Positions 33,583 to 42,123 of a stretch of 64,000 nt of DNA are shown here, piece after piece. Position 1 is the first letter of the stretch, and the number at the start of each line of letters is the position of its first letter. The notes beneath the pieces were generated by a model that was not told the DNA's origin, did no database searches, and saw nothing but the letters and a program-made list of their open reading frames with translations. The translations under genes and the position numbers were made by a program. Origin of the DNA: Cryobacterium sp. Y82 (GTDB taxonomy: Bacteria; Actinomycetota; Actinomycetes; Actinomycetales; Microbacteriaceae); assembly GCF_002929495.1 (NCBI RefSeq), contig NZ_PJJJ01000028.1, forward strand, positions 109,728-173,727, written 5' to 3'.

Positions 33583-33915
33583 ATGACCGCCGAACCGATC
33601 CGTATCACTACCGGGCCGACTGCCCACGAGCACGAGCACGAGCACGAGCCCGCTGCGTCCACGTGTACCTGCGGTCACGACGACGGCGAAACAATCGTTC
33701 TCGACAGTCGCACCATCCCGCACGCGATCCGTCACGCCGCGATCTTCGGTGCGTTGGACGCGATTCAGCCCGGAATATCGCTCGACCTCATGGCGTCGCA
33801 CGACCCGCTGCCGCTTCTGGCCCAGCTCGAACGAAACCACCCGCACACTTTCAGTACCAACTACCTCAAGAGTGGTCCCGATGTGTGGACCCTGCGCCTG
33901 ACCCGCATTCTGTAG
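33583..33915 (+). CDS. DUF2249 protein with His-rich N-terminus
   Basis: This 110-aa protein begins with a metal-binding-like tail (HEHEHEHE then CTCGHDDGE) and continues into a DUF2249 (TusA-like alpha/beta) domain: LDSRTIPHAIRHAAIFGALD, GISLDLMASHDPLPLLAQLE and the C-terminal WTLRLTRIL. DUF2249 proteins are common next to denitrification and nitrosative-stress genes; here the nirK fusion starts 9 bp later. GAGGAG precedes ATG 33583. A role in copper or redox handling for NirK is inferred from the His/Cys tail and context. Confidence 0.85.
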   Translation: MTAEPIRITTGPTAHEHEHEHEPAASTCTCGHDDGETIVLDSRTIPHAIRHAAIFGALDAIQPGISLDLMASHDPLPLLAQLERNHPHTFSTNYLKSGPDVWTLRLTRIL

Positions 33916-33924
33916 CGGTTCGAG

Positions 33925-36537
33925 ATGAAACCGAGCCTCAAGCGTCGGCTGTGGCATCAGATCACCGGCATGCTCGTTCCCGTCTGGTTGATCCTCGGGA
34001 TTGTCAGCGTCGTCCTTTATCGGGGATCGTCGTTCGGGCCCTGGCTCATGGTGCATCTGCTGCTGCTTGGGGCCCTCTCAACCGCGATCCTGGTCTGGAG
34101 CCAGCACTTCGCCGACAGCCTGCTGAAGAACACGGCTCCCGGCGGTCGGTACTGGCTGGGCGTTCGACTGACCGTGCACACGATCGGTGCGGCCCTGGTG
34201 ATGATCGGAATCACCGGTGCCTGGTGGCATGTCGTACTCACCGGAGGAATCCTGGTCGGGCTCAATGCCGTCGTGCACGCCACCATTCTCGTGCGGCAGC
34301 TGCGCGGCGCACTCCCGGCCCGGTTCGCTCCGTTGGTGCGCTATTACATTGCGGCGGCCGGATGCCTCGTAGTCGGTGTCACTCTCGGAATTTGGATGGC
34401 CCACCCCGTCAGTTCGGCGGCGGGTGACTATTACGACCGGCTCTACATCGCGCACATCGGGCTGAACCTGCTCGGCTGGGTCGGCCTGACCGTCATTGGC
34501 ACCGTCGCCCTGCTGCTCCCGACCGTGCTGCGCTCCCGGGTGCTGTCGACCACCCGGGCGGCCGCACGCCCCACCCTGTTGACTCTTCTGGCCGGACTTG
34601 TGGTTCTGGGCGCTGGCGCCTACGCCGACTCCCGAATCATCACTGCGGCAGGTGTGCTCCTTTACCTGATCGGCTTCGCCCGGGTGCTTGCGGAGTTAGC
34701 CGGGCACGTGCGCCGTTCGCCCGCCGTCAGCTACTCCGGGTGGTCTATCATCGTGGCCCTGGCGTGGTTTGCACTGTGCGCGGTCGGTTTCGGCGCCGTC
34801 GTAGTCACCGCTGCCAGTTGGGCGGATGCCGCGGCCGGCCTCAAAACGCTTGTGCCGTACTTCGCGGTCGGCTTCGGCGGCCAGATCATGATCGGTGCGC
34901 TGAGTTTTTTGATTCCGGTCGTGCTCGGCGGCGGACCGCGAGCATCCAAGGCCACCGCGCGCGAACTCGATCGTGCTGGCCTGTTCCGAGTCAGCGTCGT
35001 CAATGGCGCACTCGTTCTCACCCTTCTACCGGTGCCCGATGTCGTCGCGGCCGCGCTCTGGGCGGTTCTCCTCACGACTCTCGCGGCGTTCATTGTTCTG
35101 ATGGTGCGGGCGCTGCGCGTCAATCGAAAGAACCGCACCCCTCCGGGAGCGCAACTTCCGCCGTTGGTCCGCGACGTCGTGGAGAGTCCTGCACCGCCGC
35201 CGGCGCGTCGCACCAACATGCTCGTCGCGGCCGCGGCGACCCTGGCGCTGACCCTCGCCGTCGGCGTCGCGCTCGAGCCCTCCAACACGAGCCTCGCCTC
35301 CGGCCCGGGCGCGACCGGCCATACGACGACCGTCGACGTCACGATGATTGACACTCGGTTCAGCCCTGACACGATCGACGTTCCGGTCGGCGACACCCTG
35401 GTGATCACCCTCCTCAACGCCGACGGCATGCTCCACGACCTCGTATTAGACAACAATGTGGAGTCCGGCTCGGTCGAGCCCAAGGCAACGACGACCGTCG
35501 ATGTCGGGATGATCACAGCCGACCTGAACGGTTGGTGTTCTCTTGGGGGCCACCGGCTGCTCGGGATGCTGCTGACCGTGAACGCGATCGGTGCGGACTC
35601 GGCCGCCTCTGCCGATTCGAACGCGGACGCAATGCACAGCGATGCGTCGGCATCCGCTGACATCGATCCCATGGCCGCGCCGGGAAGCGACTTCGTCGCG
35701 CGTGAAGCGCGACTGGCGCCAGCGGCATCCGCTAACGTGCACACGAGCACGATGACTGTGAGCAATACCGAGACCGAGGTGGCACCGGGCGTAACGCAGA
35801 TGCTGTGGACCTACAACAAAACAGCGCCCGGGCCGACCCTGCACGGCGCTGTCGGTGACGTCTTCGAGATCACCTTCGTGAACGCGGGAACCGTCGGCCA
35901 TTCGCTCGACTTTCACGCCGGCGCGCTCGCACCGGACAAGCCGATGCAAACCATCGACCCCGGCAAAGAGGTCACCTACCGGTTCACCGCGACGCGCTCG
36001 GGAATCTGGATGTATCACTGCTCGACGATGCCCATGTCGGTCCACATTGCGAACGGCATGTTTGGTGCGGTCATCATCGACCCACCCGGACTTCCCGCCG
36101 TCGACTCGGAATATGTGCTGGTCCAGTCCGAGTTTTATCTTGGCCGGCAGGGCGAGGAAGGCGACCCGGTCAAGGTGCAGACGCAACTGCCGGACCTGCT
36201 CACGTTCAACGGCTACGCGAATCAGTATGGCGCCGCGCCGCTGATCGCGAGAGTCGGGGAAAGGGTGCGCATCTGGGTTCTCGATGCCGGCCCGAACGTT
36301 GGAAGCTCCTTTCACGTGGTCGGAGGTCAGTTCGACACCGTGTTCTCGGAGGGAGAGTACCTTTTGCGTGACGGTGGCAGCACCGGAACGGGTGGGGCTC
36401 AGACACTCGCGCTCGCACCGGCCCAGGGCGGCTTCGTCGAGCTCACGTTTACCGAAGCCGGTACCTATCCGTTTGTGAGCCACGTGATGTCGGATGCGGA
36501 GAAGGGCGCGCGCGGGCTGATTCTGGTGACTGACTGA
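33925..36537 (+). CDS. nirK: Copper nitrite reductase NirK with fused membrane and cupredoxin domains
   Basis: This protein of 870 aa has three modules. Residues 1-440 hold about 11 TM helices with histidines at helix ends (e.g. YIAHIGLNLLGWVGLTVIG). Residues 467-552 form a cupredoxin with type 1 ligands His504 (MLHDL), Cys538, His543 and Met548 (GWCSLGGHRLLGM). Residues 605-870 are a two-domain NirK: type 1 ligands His659, Cys699, His707, Met712 (YHCSTMPMSVHIANGM); type 2 ligands His664, His698, His853; catalytic Asp662 and His797 (SSFHVVGG). All NirK active-site residues are kept. It reduces nitrite to NO outside the membrane; the cupredoxin probably feeds electrons. ATG 33925 lies 9 bp after the DUF2249 stop. 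Confidence 0.88.
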   Translation: MKPSLKRRLWHQITGMLVPVWLILGIVSVVLYRGSSFGPWLMVHLLLLGALSTAILVWSQHFADSLLKNTAPGGRYWLGVRLTVHTIGAALVMIGITGAWWHVVLTGGILVGLNAVVHATILVRQLRGALPARFAPLVRYYIAAAGCLVVGVTLGIWMAHPVSSAAGDYYDRLYIAHIGLNLLGWVGLTVIGTVALLLPTVLRSRVLSTTRAAARPTLLTLLAGLVVLGAGAYADSRIITAAGVLLYLIGFARVLAELAGHVRRSPAVSYSGWSIIVALAWFALCAVGFGAVVVTAASWADAAAGLKTLVPYFAVGFGGQIMIGALSFLIPVVLGGGPRASKATARELDRAGLFRVSVVNGALVLTLLPVPDVVAAALWAVLLTTLAAFIVLMVRALRVNRKNRTPPGAQLPPLVRDVVESPAPPPARRTNMLVAAAATLALTLAVGVALEPSNTSLASGPGATGHTTTVDVTMIDTRFSPDTIDVPVGDTLVITLLNADGMLHDLVLDNNVESGSVEPKATTTVDVGMITADLNGWCSLGGHRLLGMLLTVNAIGADSAASADSNADAMHSDASASADIDPMAAPGSDFVAREARLAPAASANVHTSTMTVSNTETEVAPGVTQMLWTYNKTAPGPTLHGAVGDVFEITFVNAGTVGHSLDFHAGALAPDKPMQTIDPGKEVTYRFTATRSGIWMYHCSTMPMSVHIANGMFGAVIIDPPGLPAVDSEYVLVQSEFYLGRQGEEGDPVKVQTQLPDLLTFNGYANQYGAAPLIARVGERVRIWVLDAGPNVGSSFHVVGGQFDTVFSEGEYLLRDGGSTGTGGAQTLALAPAQGGFVELTFTEAGTYPFVSHVMSDAEKGARGLILVTD

Positions 36538-36662
36538 CCCAAAGGCACTGTGATTCTTGAAGAGGGCTCGGCCGAACGCTTGGAGCAGGGGGCGGTTGGC
36601 GGTGGTACTGGAACACTCGATGAAGTCCAGACAGCAGACAAGGACCGGACTACCGTAAAGGC

Positions 36663-38408
36663 ATGCCAACCGGCGGATTCCGCAGCGTAGCCTTCAGCCT
36701 GATACCGGGGCTGAACACCGCCCTGCATTACCAGCGCGCGTGGCTGGTGCCCGACCTGCGTGCCGGCATCGTGCTCAGCTTCCTGCTGATCCCGGCCGGT
36801 ATGGGCTACGCGGAGGCCTCCGGGCTGCCCGCGTACACCGGTCTCTACGCGACGATCGTGCCGCTGGTTGTCTACGCCGTCTTCGGCCCATCGCGCATCC
36901 TCGTGCTCGGACCCGACTCTGCACTCGCCCCGATCATCGCTGCGTCGATCCTGCCGCTGGCGCTCGGCAACACGGAGCGAGCGATTGCGCTCGCCGGACT
37001 CCTCGGGCTGATGGTCGGCCTCACTCTGCTCATCGCCGGCCTGTTCCGCCTCGGCTTCGTCACCGACCTGCTCTCCAAGCCGATCCGGGTCGGCTACCTC
37101 AACGCCCTCGCGTTGCTCGTGATCATTTCGCAGATTCCCAAGCTGCTCGGGTTCTCCATCGAGGCGCCCGGCCCGATCCAGGGGATTGGCGCCATCGTGC
37201 AGGGTGCGGCGGCGGGGAGCATCGTTGTCGGCGCGATGCTGCTCGGCCTTGCCTCCCTTGCCGTCATCGTTGGGTTGCGTTTCCTGCTCGGCGGGCGCAT
37301 CCCTGGCGTGCTGATCGCGGTCGTCGCATCCATTGTGGTCACGGCGATCTTCTCCCTGCAGAACGTACTGCCGATTGTCGGTGCTATGCCGCAGGGGCTC
37401 CCCGCCCCGGCACTCGGCGGTCTCGTCTGGGACGACGTGGTTTCGCTGATCGGACCGACGCTGGGCATAGCGCTCATCGCCTTCGCTGACACCGGGGTGC
37501 TTTCCCGCACGCTTGCGGCGCGCCGCGGCGACAGTGTGGACGGTAGTCAAGAGATGGCAGGCCTCGGACTCGCTAATATCGGAGGCGGGTTTTTCGGCGG
37601 CTTTCCGATCTCTGCATCCACCTCGCGCACGCCCGTCGCCGAGCAGGCAGGGGCGCGATCCCAGCTGACGCCCGTCATCGGCGCGCTGATCATCGTTATC
37701 TTCATGCTCGTGGCCCCTGGCGTAACCGGGTACCTGCCGTCGGCGACCCTCGGCGCCGTGGTTATTGTGGCCGCAGCCAGCCTGCTCGACGTTTCGGGCG
37801 TCTCGCGATTGTGGCGGATCGACAAAACGGATGCCCTGCTCTCGATCGCCGCGTTCCTCGGCGTTTTTCTGGTGGGCGTTTTACAGGGCATTCTCGTGGC
37901 GATCGGTCTGTCCCTGGTCGCTTTCGTGATCCGCGCGTGGCGTCCGTACCGGGCCGAGCTCGGACGCATTCCGGGTGTGCGCGGTTACCATGACCGCTCA
38001 CGGCATCCGGATGCCGATCGTGTTCCCGGCATCGTCATCGTGCGCTTCGACGCCCCGCTCTTTTTTGCCAACGGGGGCATCTTTGATGACTACGTGCGCT
38101 CGATGGTGCGGCGGGCGGAGCGCGAGTCAGAGGCCGGTGGCACGCCCGTTCACACCGTCATCCTTGCCGCCGAACCGATCACCGATATCGACACGACCGC
38201 CATCGACGAATTGCTCGAGCTTGACGAGTATCTCGCCTCTCGGGGGGTGACGCTCGTGCTCGCCGAAGTGAAGGGACCGGTCAAGGACCGACTGCAGGCC
38301 TTCGGACTGGGTGACCGGTTTTCACCCGAGCGGTTCGCGCCGACGGTGGGCGCTGCGGTTGATGCTGCCAGTGGGGAGCTTCGCGACGATATCGGTGGGG
38401 CGATCTAA
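36663..38408 (+). CDS. SulP/SLC26-family anion transporter with STAS domain
   Basis: This 581-aa protein carries the SulP membrane domain: RAGIVLSFLLIPAGMGYAEA, LPAYTGLYATIVPLVVYAVF, the GPDSALAPIIAAS block and SISASTSRTPVAEQAGARSQ near residue 320. It ends with a cytosolic STAS domain (residues 455-560) containing IVIVRFDAPLFFANGG and AAEPITDIDTTAIDELLELD. The family carries sulfate, bicarbonate, nitrate or other anions. It is 125 bp downstream of nirK but need not belong to the same operon. Substrate cannot be decided from sequence. Confidence 0.92.
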   Translation: MPTGGFRSVAFSLIPGLNTALHYQRAWLVPDLRAGIVLSFLLIPAGMGYAEASGLPAYTGLYATIVPLVVYAVFGPSRILVLGPDSALAPIIAASILPLALGNTERAIALAGLLGLMVGLTLLIAGLFRLGFVTDLLSKPIRVGYLNALALLVIISQIPKLLGFSIEAPGPIQGIGAIVQGAAAGSIVVGAMLLGLASLAVIVGLRFLLGGRIPGVLIAVVASIVVTAIFSLQNVLPIVGAMPQGLPAPALGGLVWDDVVSLIGPTLGIALIAFADTGVLSRTLAARRGDSVDGSQEMAGLGLANIGGGFFGGFPISASTSRTPVAEQAGARSQLTPVIGALIIVIFMLVAPGVTGYLPSATLGAVVIVAAASLLDVSGVSRLWRIDKTDALLSIAAFLGVFLVGVLQGILVAIGLSLVAFVIRAWRPYRAELGRIPGVRGYHDRSRHPDADRVPGIVIVRFDAPLFFANGGIFDDYVRSMVRRAERESEAGGTPVHTVILAAEPITDIDTTAIDELLELDEYLASRGVTLVLAEVKGPVKDRLQAFGLGDRFSPERFAPTVGAAVDAASGELRDDIGGAI

Positions 38409-38593
38409 GGCATTCTCGATGGCCCATGACTCAGGGCGGATGCCTAGGATGCTGATTCCCGGGGCCTTCTTCAGCGACCCCACCGACGGTATACAGCCAG
38501 TTTCCCGAAACTCTGGGCGCATCGACGCTCACTGTCTGACCGCCTGCTCGGTGTCCTTGTTCCTGGTCTGTCGAGTCTGCGGTGCAACGTGCA

Positions 38594-39532
38594 CTACAGG
38601 TACTTCGTCAGGAGAAACTCGATGAGGGGAGGCACAATCGCCAGCGCCGCGCCTCCGGCGATGGCCCAGCGCTTGAGCGTCTTCGCGTTCTTCTCCCGCT
38701 CTTTCAGGAGGTATTCGTTGATACGCGAGCTCTCCAGTGCGTGCGTCTCCAACGCGACGAGGTATGCAAGCTCGGTGTGGTGCGCGAGCACATCGGGAGA
38801 TGCCCCGCCGGATGCGCCCAACTGCTTACGCAGTCTTTCCGCATCGGCCTGGTGCCGCTCCAGATCAGCGGCGAGCTTGGCCACTGCGTCCTCGGCTTGT
38901 TGTGCCGATGTGGAGGTCGCGGGCGCCGCCATCCCCGCAGCGTCGAGCGCCTGGCTCCACGAGCCGAAGACGCGGTTGAACTCTTCGAGGGACGGCGGCG
39001 TGGTGACGGTATCGTCCTGCTGTCTGTTCCTGCGCCACGCGACGTAGTCACCCGTGCTCCTGCTGCCTTTCGAAGCATCAAGAAATTTGCGGAGCTGCGC
39101 GACCGCCTCTTTCCTTTCAGGCAAGGCGGGGCTATGTGTCACAAAGGGCAGCCCAGCGGATGTCATCGACTCCGACCACTGCTGGCTGAACTTGTTGTGG
39201 CGAGGGGGCCAGGTCACCCTCTTTTCGGAGTTCGCGCTGAATTCCCCCACGATCGTCTGCCGGGTCGGGATGTTGTAGGCCGTCGCTGTCCACGGTCGTG
39301 TATCGTCCTTCGGCAGTGCAGCAATCGCCTGGTCGGCCGCGAGAACGCGCAGGGCGTCGGCTTCCGTGAGTCCTCGTTCGCGCAGGAGCAGGAGCAGCGA
39401 CGGGTCCACGTCGGCGGGCGCGTCGGGCACCGTGATACGAAAAGCACGCGCATATGCATACCGCAGACCCGCGTTCTCGATCTGCTCCGTCAACGTCAGG
39501 TCAGGTGTCAGGGTTGTGTCCATGAGCACCAT
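38594..39532 (-). CDS. Tail-anchored protein with HNH-associated-like repeats
   Basis: This 312-aa protein has no N-terminal signal. Two regions resemble the W-containing repeat that accompanies homing/HNH endonucleases: TWPPRHNKFSQQWSESMTSA and SLEEFNRVFGSWSQALDAAG (the second fits F-x-x-x-F-G-S-W-x-x-A-L-x-x-A-G well). A heptad-like coiled coil follows (QQAEDAVAKLAADLERHQAD) and the last 20 residues are one TM helix (AGGAALAIVPPLIEFLLTKYL). A second Met at 39523 is an alternative start. Function unknown; it could be a membrane-tethered DNA- or peptide-binding protein. Confidence 0.65.
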   Translation of the reverse strand: MVLMDTTLTPDLTLTEQIENAGLRYAYARAFRITVPDAPADVDPSLLLLLRERGLTEADALRVLAADQAIAALPKDDTRPWTATAYNIPTRQTIVGEFSANSEKRVTWPPRHNKFSQQWSESMTSAGLPFVTHSPALPERKEAVAQLRKFLDASKGSRSTGDYVAWRRNRQQDDTVTTPPSLEEFNRVFGSWSQALDAAGMAAPATSTSAQQAEDAVAKLAADLERHQADAERLRKQLGASGGASPDVLAHHTELAYLVALETHALESSRINEYLLKEREKNAKTLKRWAIAGGAALAIVPPLIEFLLTKYL

Positions 39533-39613
39533 TGTGGGCCGAGTGTGTGCCCTGCTCGGGGCCGTGAGGGCAGCGGATGCCGTTCCCGGACAATCTCGGA
39601 CACCTCGGCAGTG

Positions 39614-40615
39614 TTATTGCCGGCCAAGTTCGGGGCCGCGGCCCAGGCCCATTGGCAGTAAAAAGCGGGCGAGCAGCAGGGCGACGTACCCGGCCACGAG
39701 CTTGTCGAGGAGCGAAAGCATCAGGTTCGCCGAGAACACGGCGACCCAGAGTCCCTCGCCGATGGCGACCATCGTCGACGCCACAAGGTCACTGGCATGG
39801 CCGGCAACGCCGCTGAAAACCAGCACGTTGATCGGCACCGCGACGAGCGTACAGGCGACCGCGACCGCCACGTTGAGGAGCAGAAAACGTAGGGCGCCGC
39901 GGTTCCGGCAGAAGAGACGGTAGCCGTAGCCCCAGACGAGCGCCCCCACGACATTGACGGGCGCAAATGGCAGTGTCTCCGGGTTGCCTTGCAGCCCGCC
40001 GAGCAGGTTTGTCAGCACCCCGACGAGCGCTCCGTGCCACGGGCCGAGCGCGATCGCGGCGGTCGCCGTGCCGATCATGTCCAACCAGACCGGGAGGTGG
40101 AATTTGTCTACGACGCCGTCGCCAAACAGGTTCACGCCCACGCAACCGACCAGCAGAGCGACGGTGAGCGCGACGGCCAGGGCCCGGCGATCCGGGTGAG
40201 AGGTCAGTGGCGCGACCGGCGGATGCGGGGCAGCCGACTCGGCCGGCTCACCCGACGCCTCCGGTCGGTCTATCCCCACAAAGCCGGCCGAACGTCGCGC
40301 GGAGAATTGGGCGTCGAGGCACCGCTTGCGCCAGAGCGCGGCAGCGGCCTCATCCTCGCCGAGGGCCCGCACGATCTCCTCGACCAGCACCGCGTTGATG
40401 CGTCGACGGCCCATACGGAACGCATCGAAGACCGACGAGCGGGCGACCCGGGCCGCGGCCGGGGTGATCCCGTGCGCCTCACGCGTGCGGGCTATCAGCG
40501 CGGCGATCTCGGCGTATGAGACATCGCCCGCCGTGTTGCGTAGGCGCTGGAGGTCCTCGACGAGTCGGTCGAGCGGTTGCGACGATACCTGGGTGCGCTC
40601 CAACTCCACCGTCAC
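39614..40615 (-). CDS. HTH domain fused to ECF S-component-like membrane domain
   Basis: This 333-aa protein has residues 1-110 forming a helix-turn-helix domain of XRE-like type (VSYAEIAALIARTREAHGIT; ARSSVFDAFRMGRRRINAVL; EEIVRALGEDEAAAALWRKR), then a Pro-rich linker, then 5-6 TM helices. The membrane part has KFHLPVWLDMIGTATAAIAL and GPWHGALVGVLTNLLGGLQG, the text of ECF-transporter S components. It may be a membrane-bound regulator that senses or imports its ligand. Co-directional with the small gene upstream (18-bp gap). No EcfA/EcfT genes in the window. Confidence 0.7.
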   Translation of the reverse strand: MTVELERTQVSSQPLDRLVEDLQRLRNTAGDVSYAEIAALIARTREAHGITPAAARVARSSVFDAFRMGRRRINAVLVEEIVRALGEDEAAAALWRKRCLDAQFSARRSAGFVGIDRPEASGEPAESAAPHPPVAPLTSHPDRRALAVALTVALLVGCVGVNLFGDGVVDKFHLPVWLDMIGTATAAIALGPWHGALVGVLTNLLGGLQGNPETLPFAPVNVVGALVWGYGYRLFCRNRGALRFLLLNVAVAVACTLVAVPINVLVFSGVAGHASDLVASTMVAIGEGLWVAVFSANLMLSLLDKLVAGYVALLLARFLLPMGLGRGPELGRQ

Positions 40616-40633
40616 CTTCCCCAGAACCGCCCC

Positions 40634-40917
40634 TCACGGCTGCCCGCCGCAGCTCAAGGTCCAGACTACCGGGGCGCCGCGCGCCGGTGCGGGCGGCTTG
40701 CGGGCCGCCCACCGCAGCCGGATCGCGACCACGGCAGGGAGAAGCAACCCGAGCAGAACCTGCTGCGACTGCCGGTGATCAGTGCAGCGACCATCAGCAG
40801 CGCTTCCACGGCAACAGAGATGGCGCGGACTTTGTTCGTGATTCCCGGCATGAACGCGATCGCGGCCGAGCTGTAGCCGGTCACCACCATCAGCGCGTCG
40901 TAGATGCTCCAGTACAT
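40634..40917 (-). pseudogene. Small membrane protein, possibly frameshifted
   Basis: From ATG 40917 the frame reads YWSIYDALMVVTGYSSAAIA and KVRAISVAVEALLMVAALIT, two hydrophobic helices, then turns into Arg/Cys-rich text. A shift of one base near 40765 would continue with LLGLLLPAVVAIRLRWAARK and stop at 40634. That reading looks more like protein, so either a frameshift has occurred or the annotated C-terminus is simply unusual (stop at 40666). Located 18 bp upstream of the HTH-ECF fusion. Family unknown. Confidence 0.35.
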
Positions 40918-41004
40918 GTTTTATTCCGTTCAGGACAGTGCCGTCTCAGGTTGTTAGGCGCAATCTCCGACTCGTCAGGCCGCGTTCCCCTGTGTCCAAC
41001 ACCA

Positions 41005-41065
41005 CGCGAGAGCGGGAAAACGATTGTTTCGCATCCGCTGAAGTAAGCGATTTTCCGCTCTCGCG
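41005..41065 (-). terminator. Long hairpin after the type VII/surface operon
   Basis: CGCGAGAGCGGGAAAA (41005-41020) pairs with TTTTCCGCTCTCGCG (41051-41065) with one bulged G, about 15 bp, around a 30-base loop that contains a GCATCCGC word. It starts 24 bp beyond the last gene of the minus-strand operon and separates it from the small genes to the left. Confidence 0.6.
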
Positions 41066-41088
41066 GACCGGAGTGCACGCGACGCGGG

Positions 41089-42030
41089 TCAGTTCCTTGA
41101 ATTCGACACGAAGTCTCCGAGATCTCGCCCGGCGCCGCGCATGCTGTCGCCGATGGAGTTGAGATACCCACCGAACCCCTCGTAACGTTCAGCGAGGGCA
41201 GCGGCCTGCTCGGGCGAGAGATCATTGAGATTTACATCTGGCCCGAACATCTCCAGGGCAGCGGTCCAGAGCGCGGAATTGGGTGTATCCCAGAACTCCT
41301 GCACCGAGTTATACAGACCCTCGCCGATTCCCGTTCCAATGGTCCAGGCGAGGCCTGCCCCCGGCACATAGATGCCGACAACACCCATGGCCAGGTCTAG
41401 GCTGGCCTCGATTGAGGCTCCTGTATCGCCTTGGCCCAGTGCCTCCCCGAGGTCTTGGGCTGAAAAGCCCATTCCGATCAGCGAGAGGAATGTCGCTCCG
41501 TCAAGTCCCTTCACCCCAGCCAGAAATTCCTTGAGGGTCCCCAGCTCCTTGGCTTTAGCGAGAACCTCGAAGATGTCACTGACGTCTTGCAAGGAACTGG
41601 CACCGGTCGTTCCGATCTTTAGCAGCGCCATCAAGTCGTTGAGTGCCGCGCGTGATGCGGCATCGAGGTCAGCAGGCAAGGATGGAAAGACGAAAGTGAT
41701 ATTCGGTGACGTTGCTTCTGGTCGTTGGGCGGTAGTACCAGTACCACCCACTCTGTTGCTGTCGGCGGCGCTGGCGGCCTCCTGCTCGTCGGCGTTCTTG
41801 CGCAGTTGAGTCGCGTTCGCCTCCAATACGCGAGCAACCGTCGCGACGTGCAGGCTGTGTTCCGACTCCCACTGGGCCTTAAAGGTTGTTGCGAAGGGCC
41901 CTACCCACGCGCTGATTTTGATCTGGTTGCCGACGGTGAGCCGGTCGCGTTCGAGCCGGTCGCTCGCCGTGCTCATCTGCTGTGCCAGCTGCCGAAGTTG
42001 TTCGACGTCGGCGCCATACTTTCCCGCCAT
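41089..42030 (-). CDS. WXG100-type N-terminal domain with long C-terminal extension (putative T7SS substrate)
   Basis: The 313-aa protein begins with a WXG100 helical hairpin (YGADVEQLRQLAQQMSTASD; KISAWVGPFATTFKAQWESE; turn W-V-G). After a Thr/Ser-rich linker (residues 95-115) comes a helical domain with a hydrophobic, Gly-rich segment (EASLDLAMGVVGIYVPGAGL AWTIGTGIG region, residues 205-235) and a tail rich in Gly/Asp (RYEGFGGYLNSIGDSMRGAG). It is the last gene of the operon, 93 bp after the small WXG100 gene. A secreted effector or structural partner is likely; no catalytic motif seen and no immunity-like gene follows. Confidence 0.75.
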   Translation of the reverse strand: MAGKYGADVEQLRQLAQQMSTASDRLERDRLTVGNQIKISAWVGPFATTFKAQWESEHSLHVATVARVLEANATQLRKNADEQEAASAADSNRVGGTGTTAQRPEATSPNITFVFPSLPADLDAASRAALNDLMALLKIGTTGASSLQDVSDIFEVLAKAKELGTLKEFLAGVKGLDGATFLSLIGMGFSAQDLGEALGQGDTGASIEASLDLAMGVVGIYVPGAGLAWTIGTGIGEGLYNSVQEFWDTPNSALWTAALEMFGPDVNLNDLSPEQAAALAERYEGFGGYLNSIGDSMRGAGRDLGDFVSNSRN

Positions 42031-42123
42031 GGCAGGTCCCTTCTACTGTCGAACTGATCGTGTGGCGGAGTTCGTGTAGGGCCACCGGTCGATACCGGCG
42101 GCCCTACACGCGACACTGCCCGG

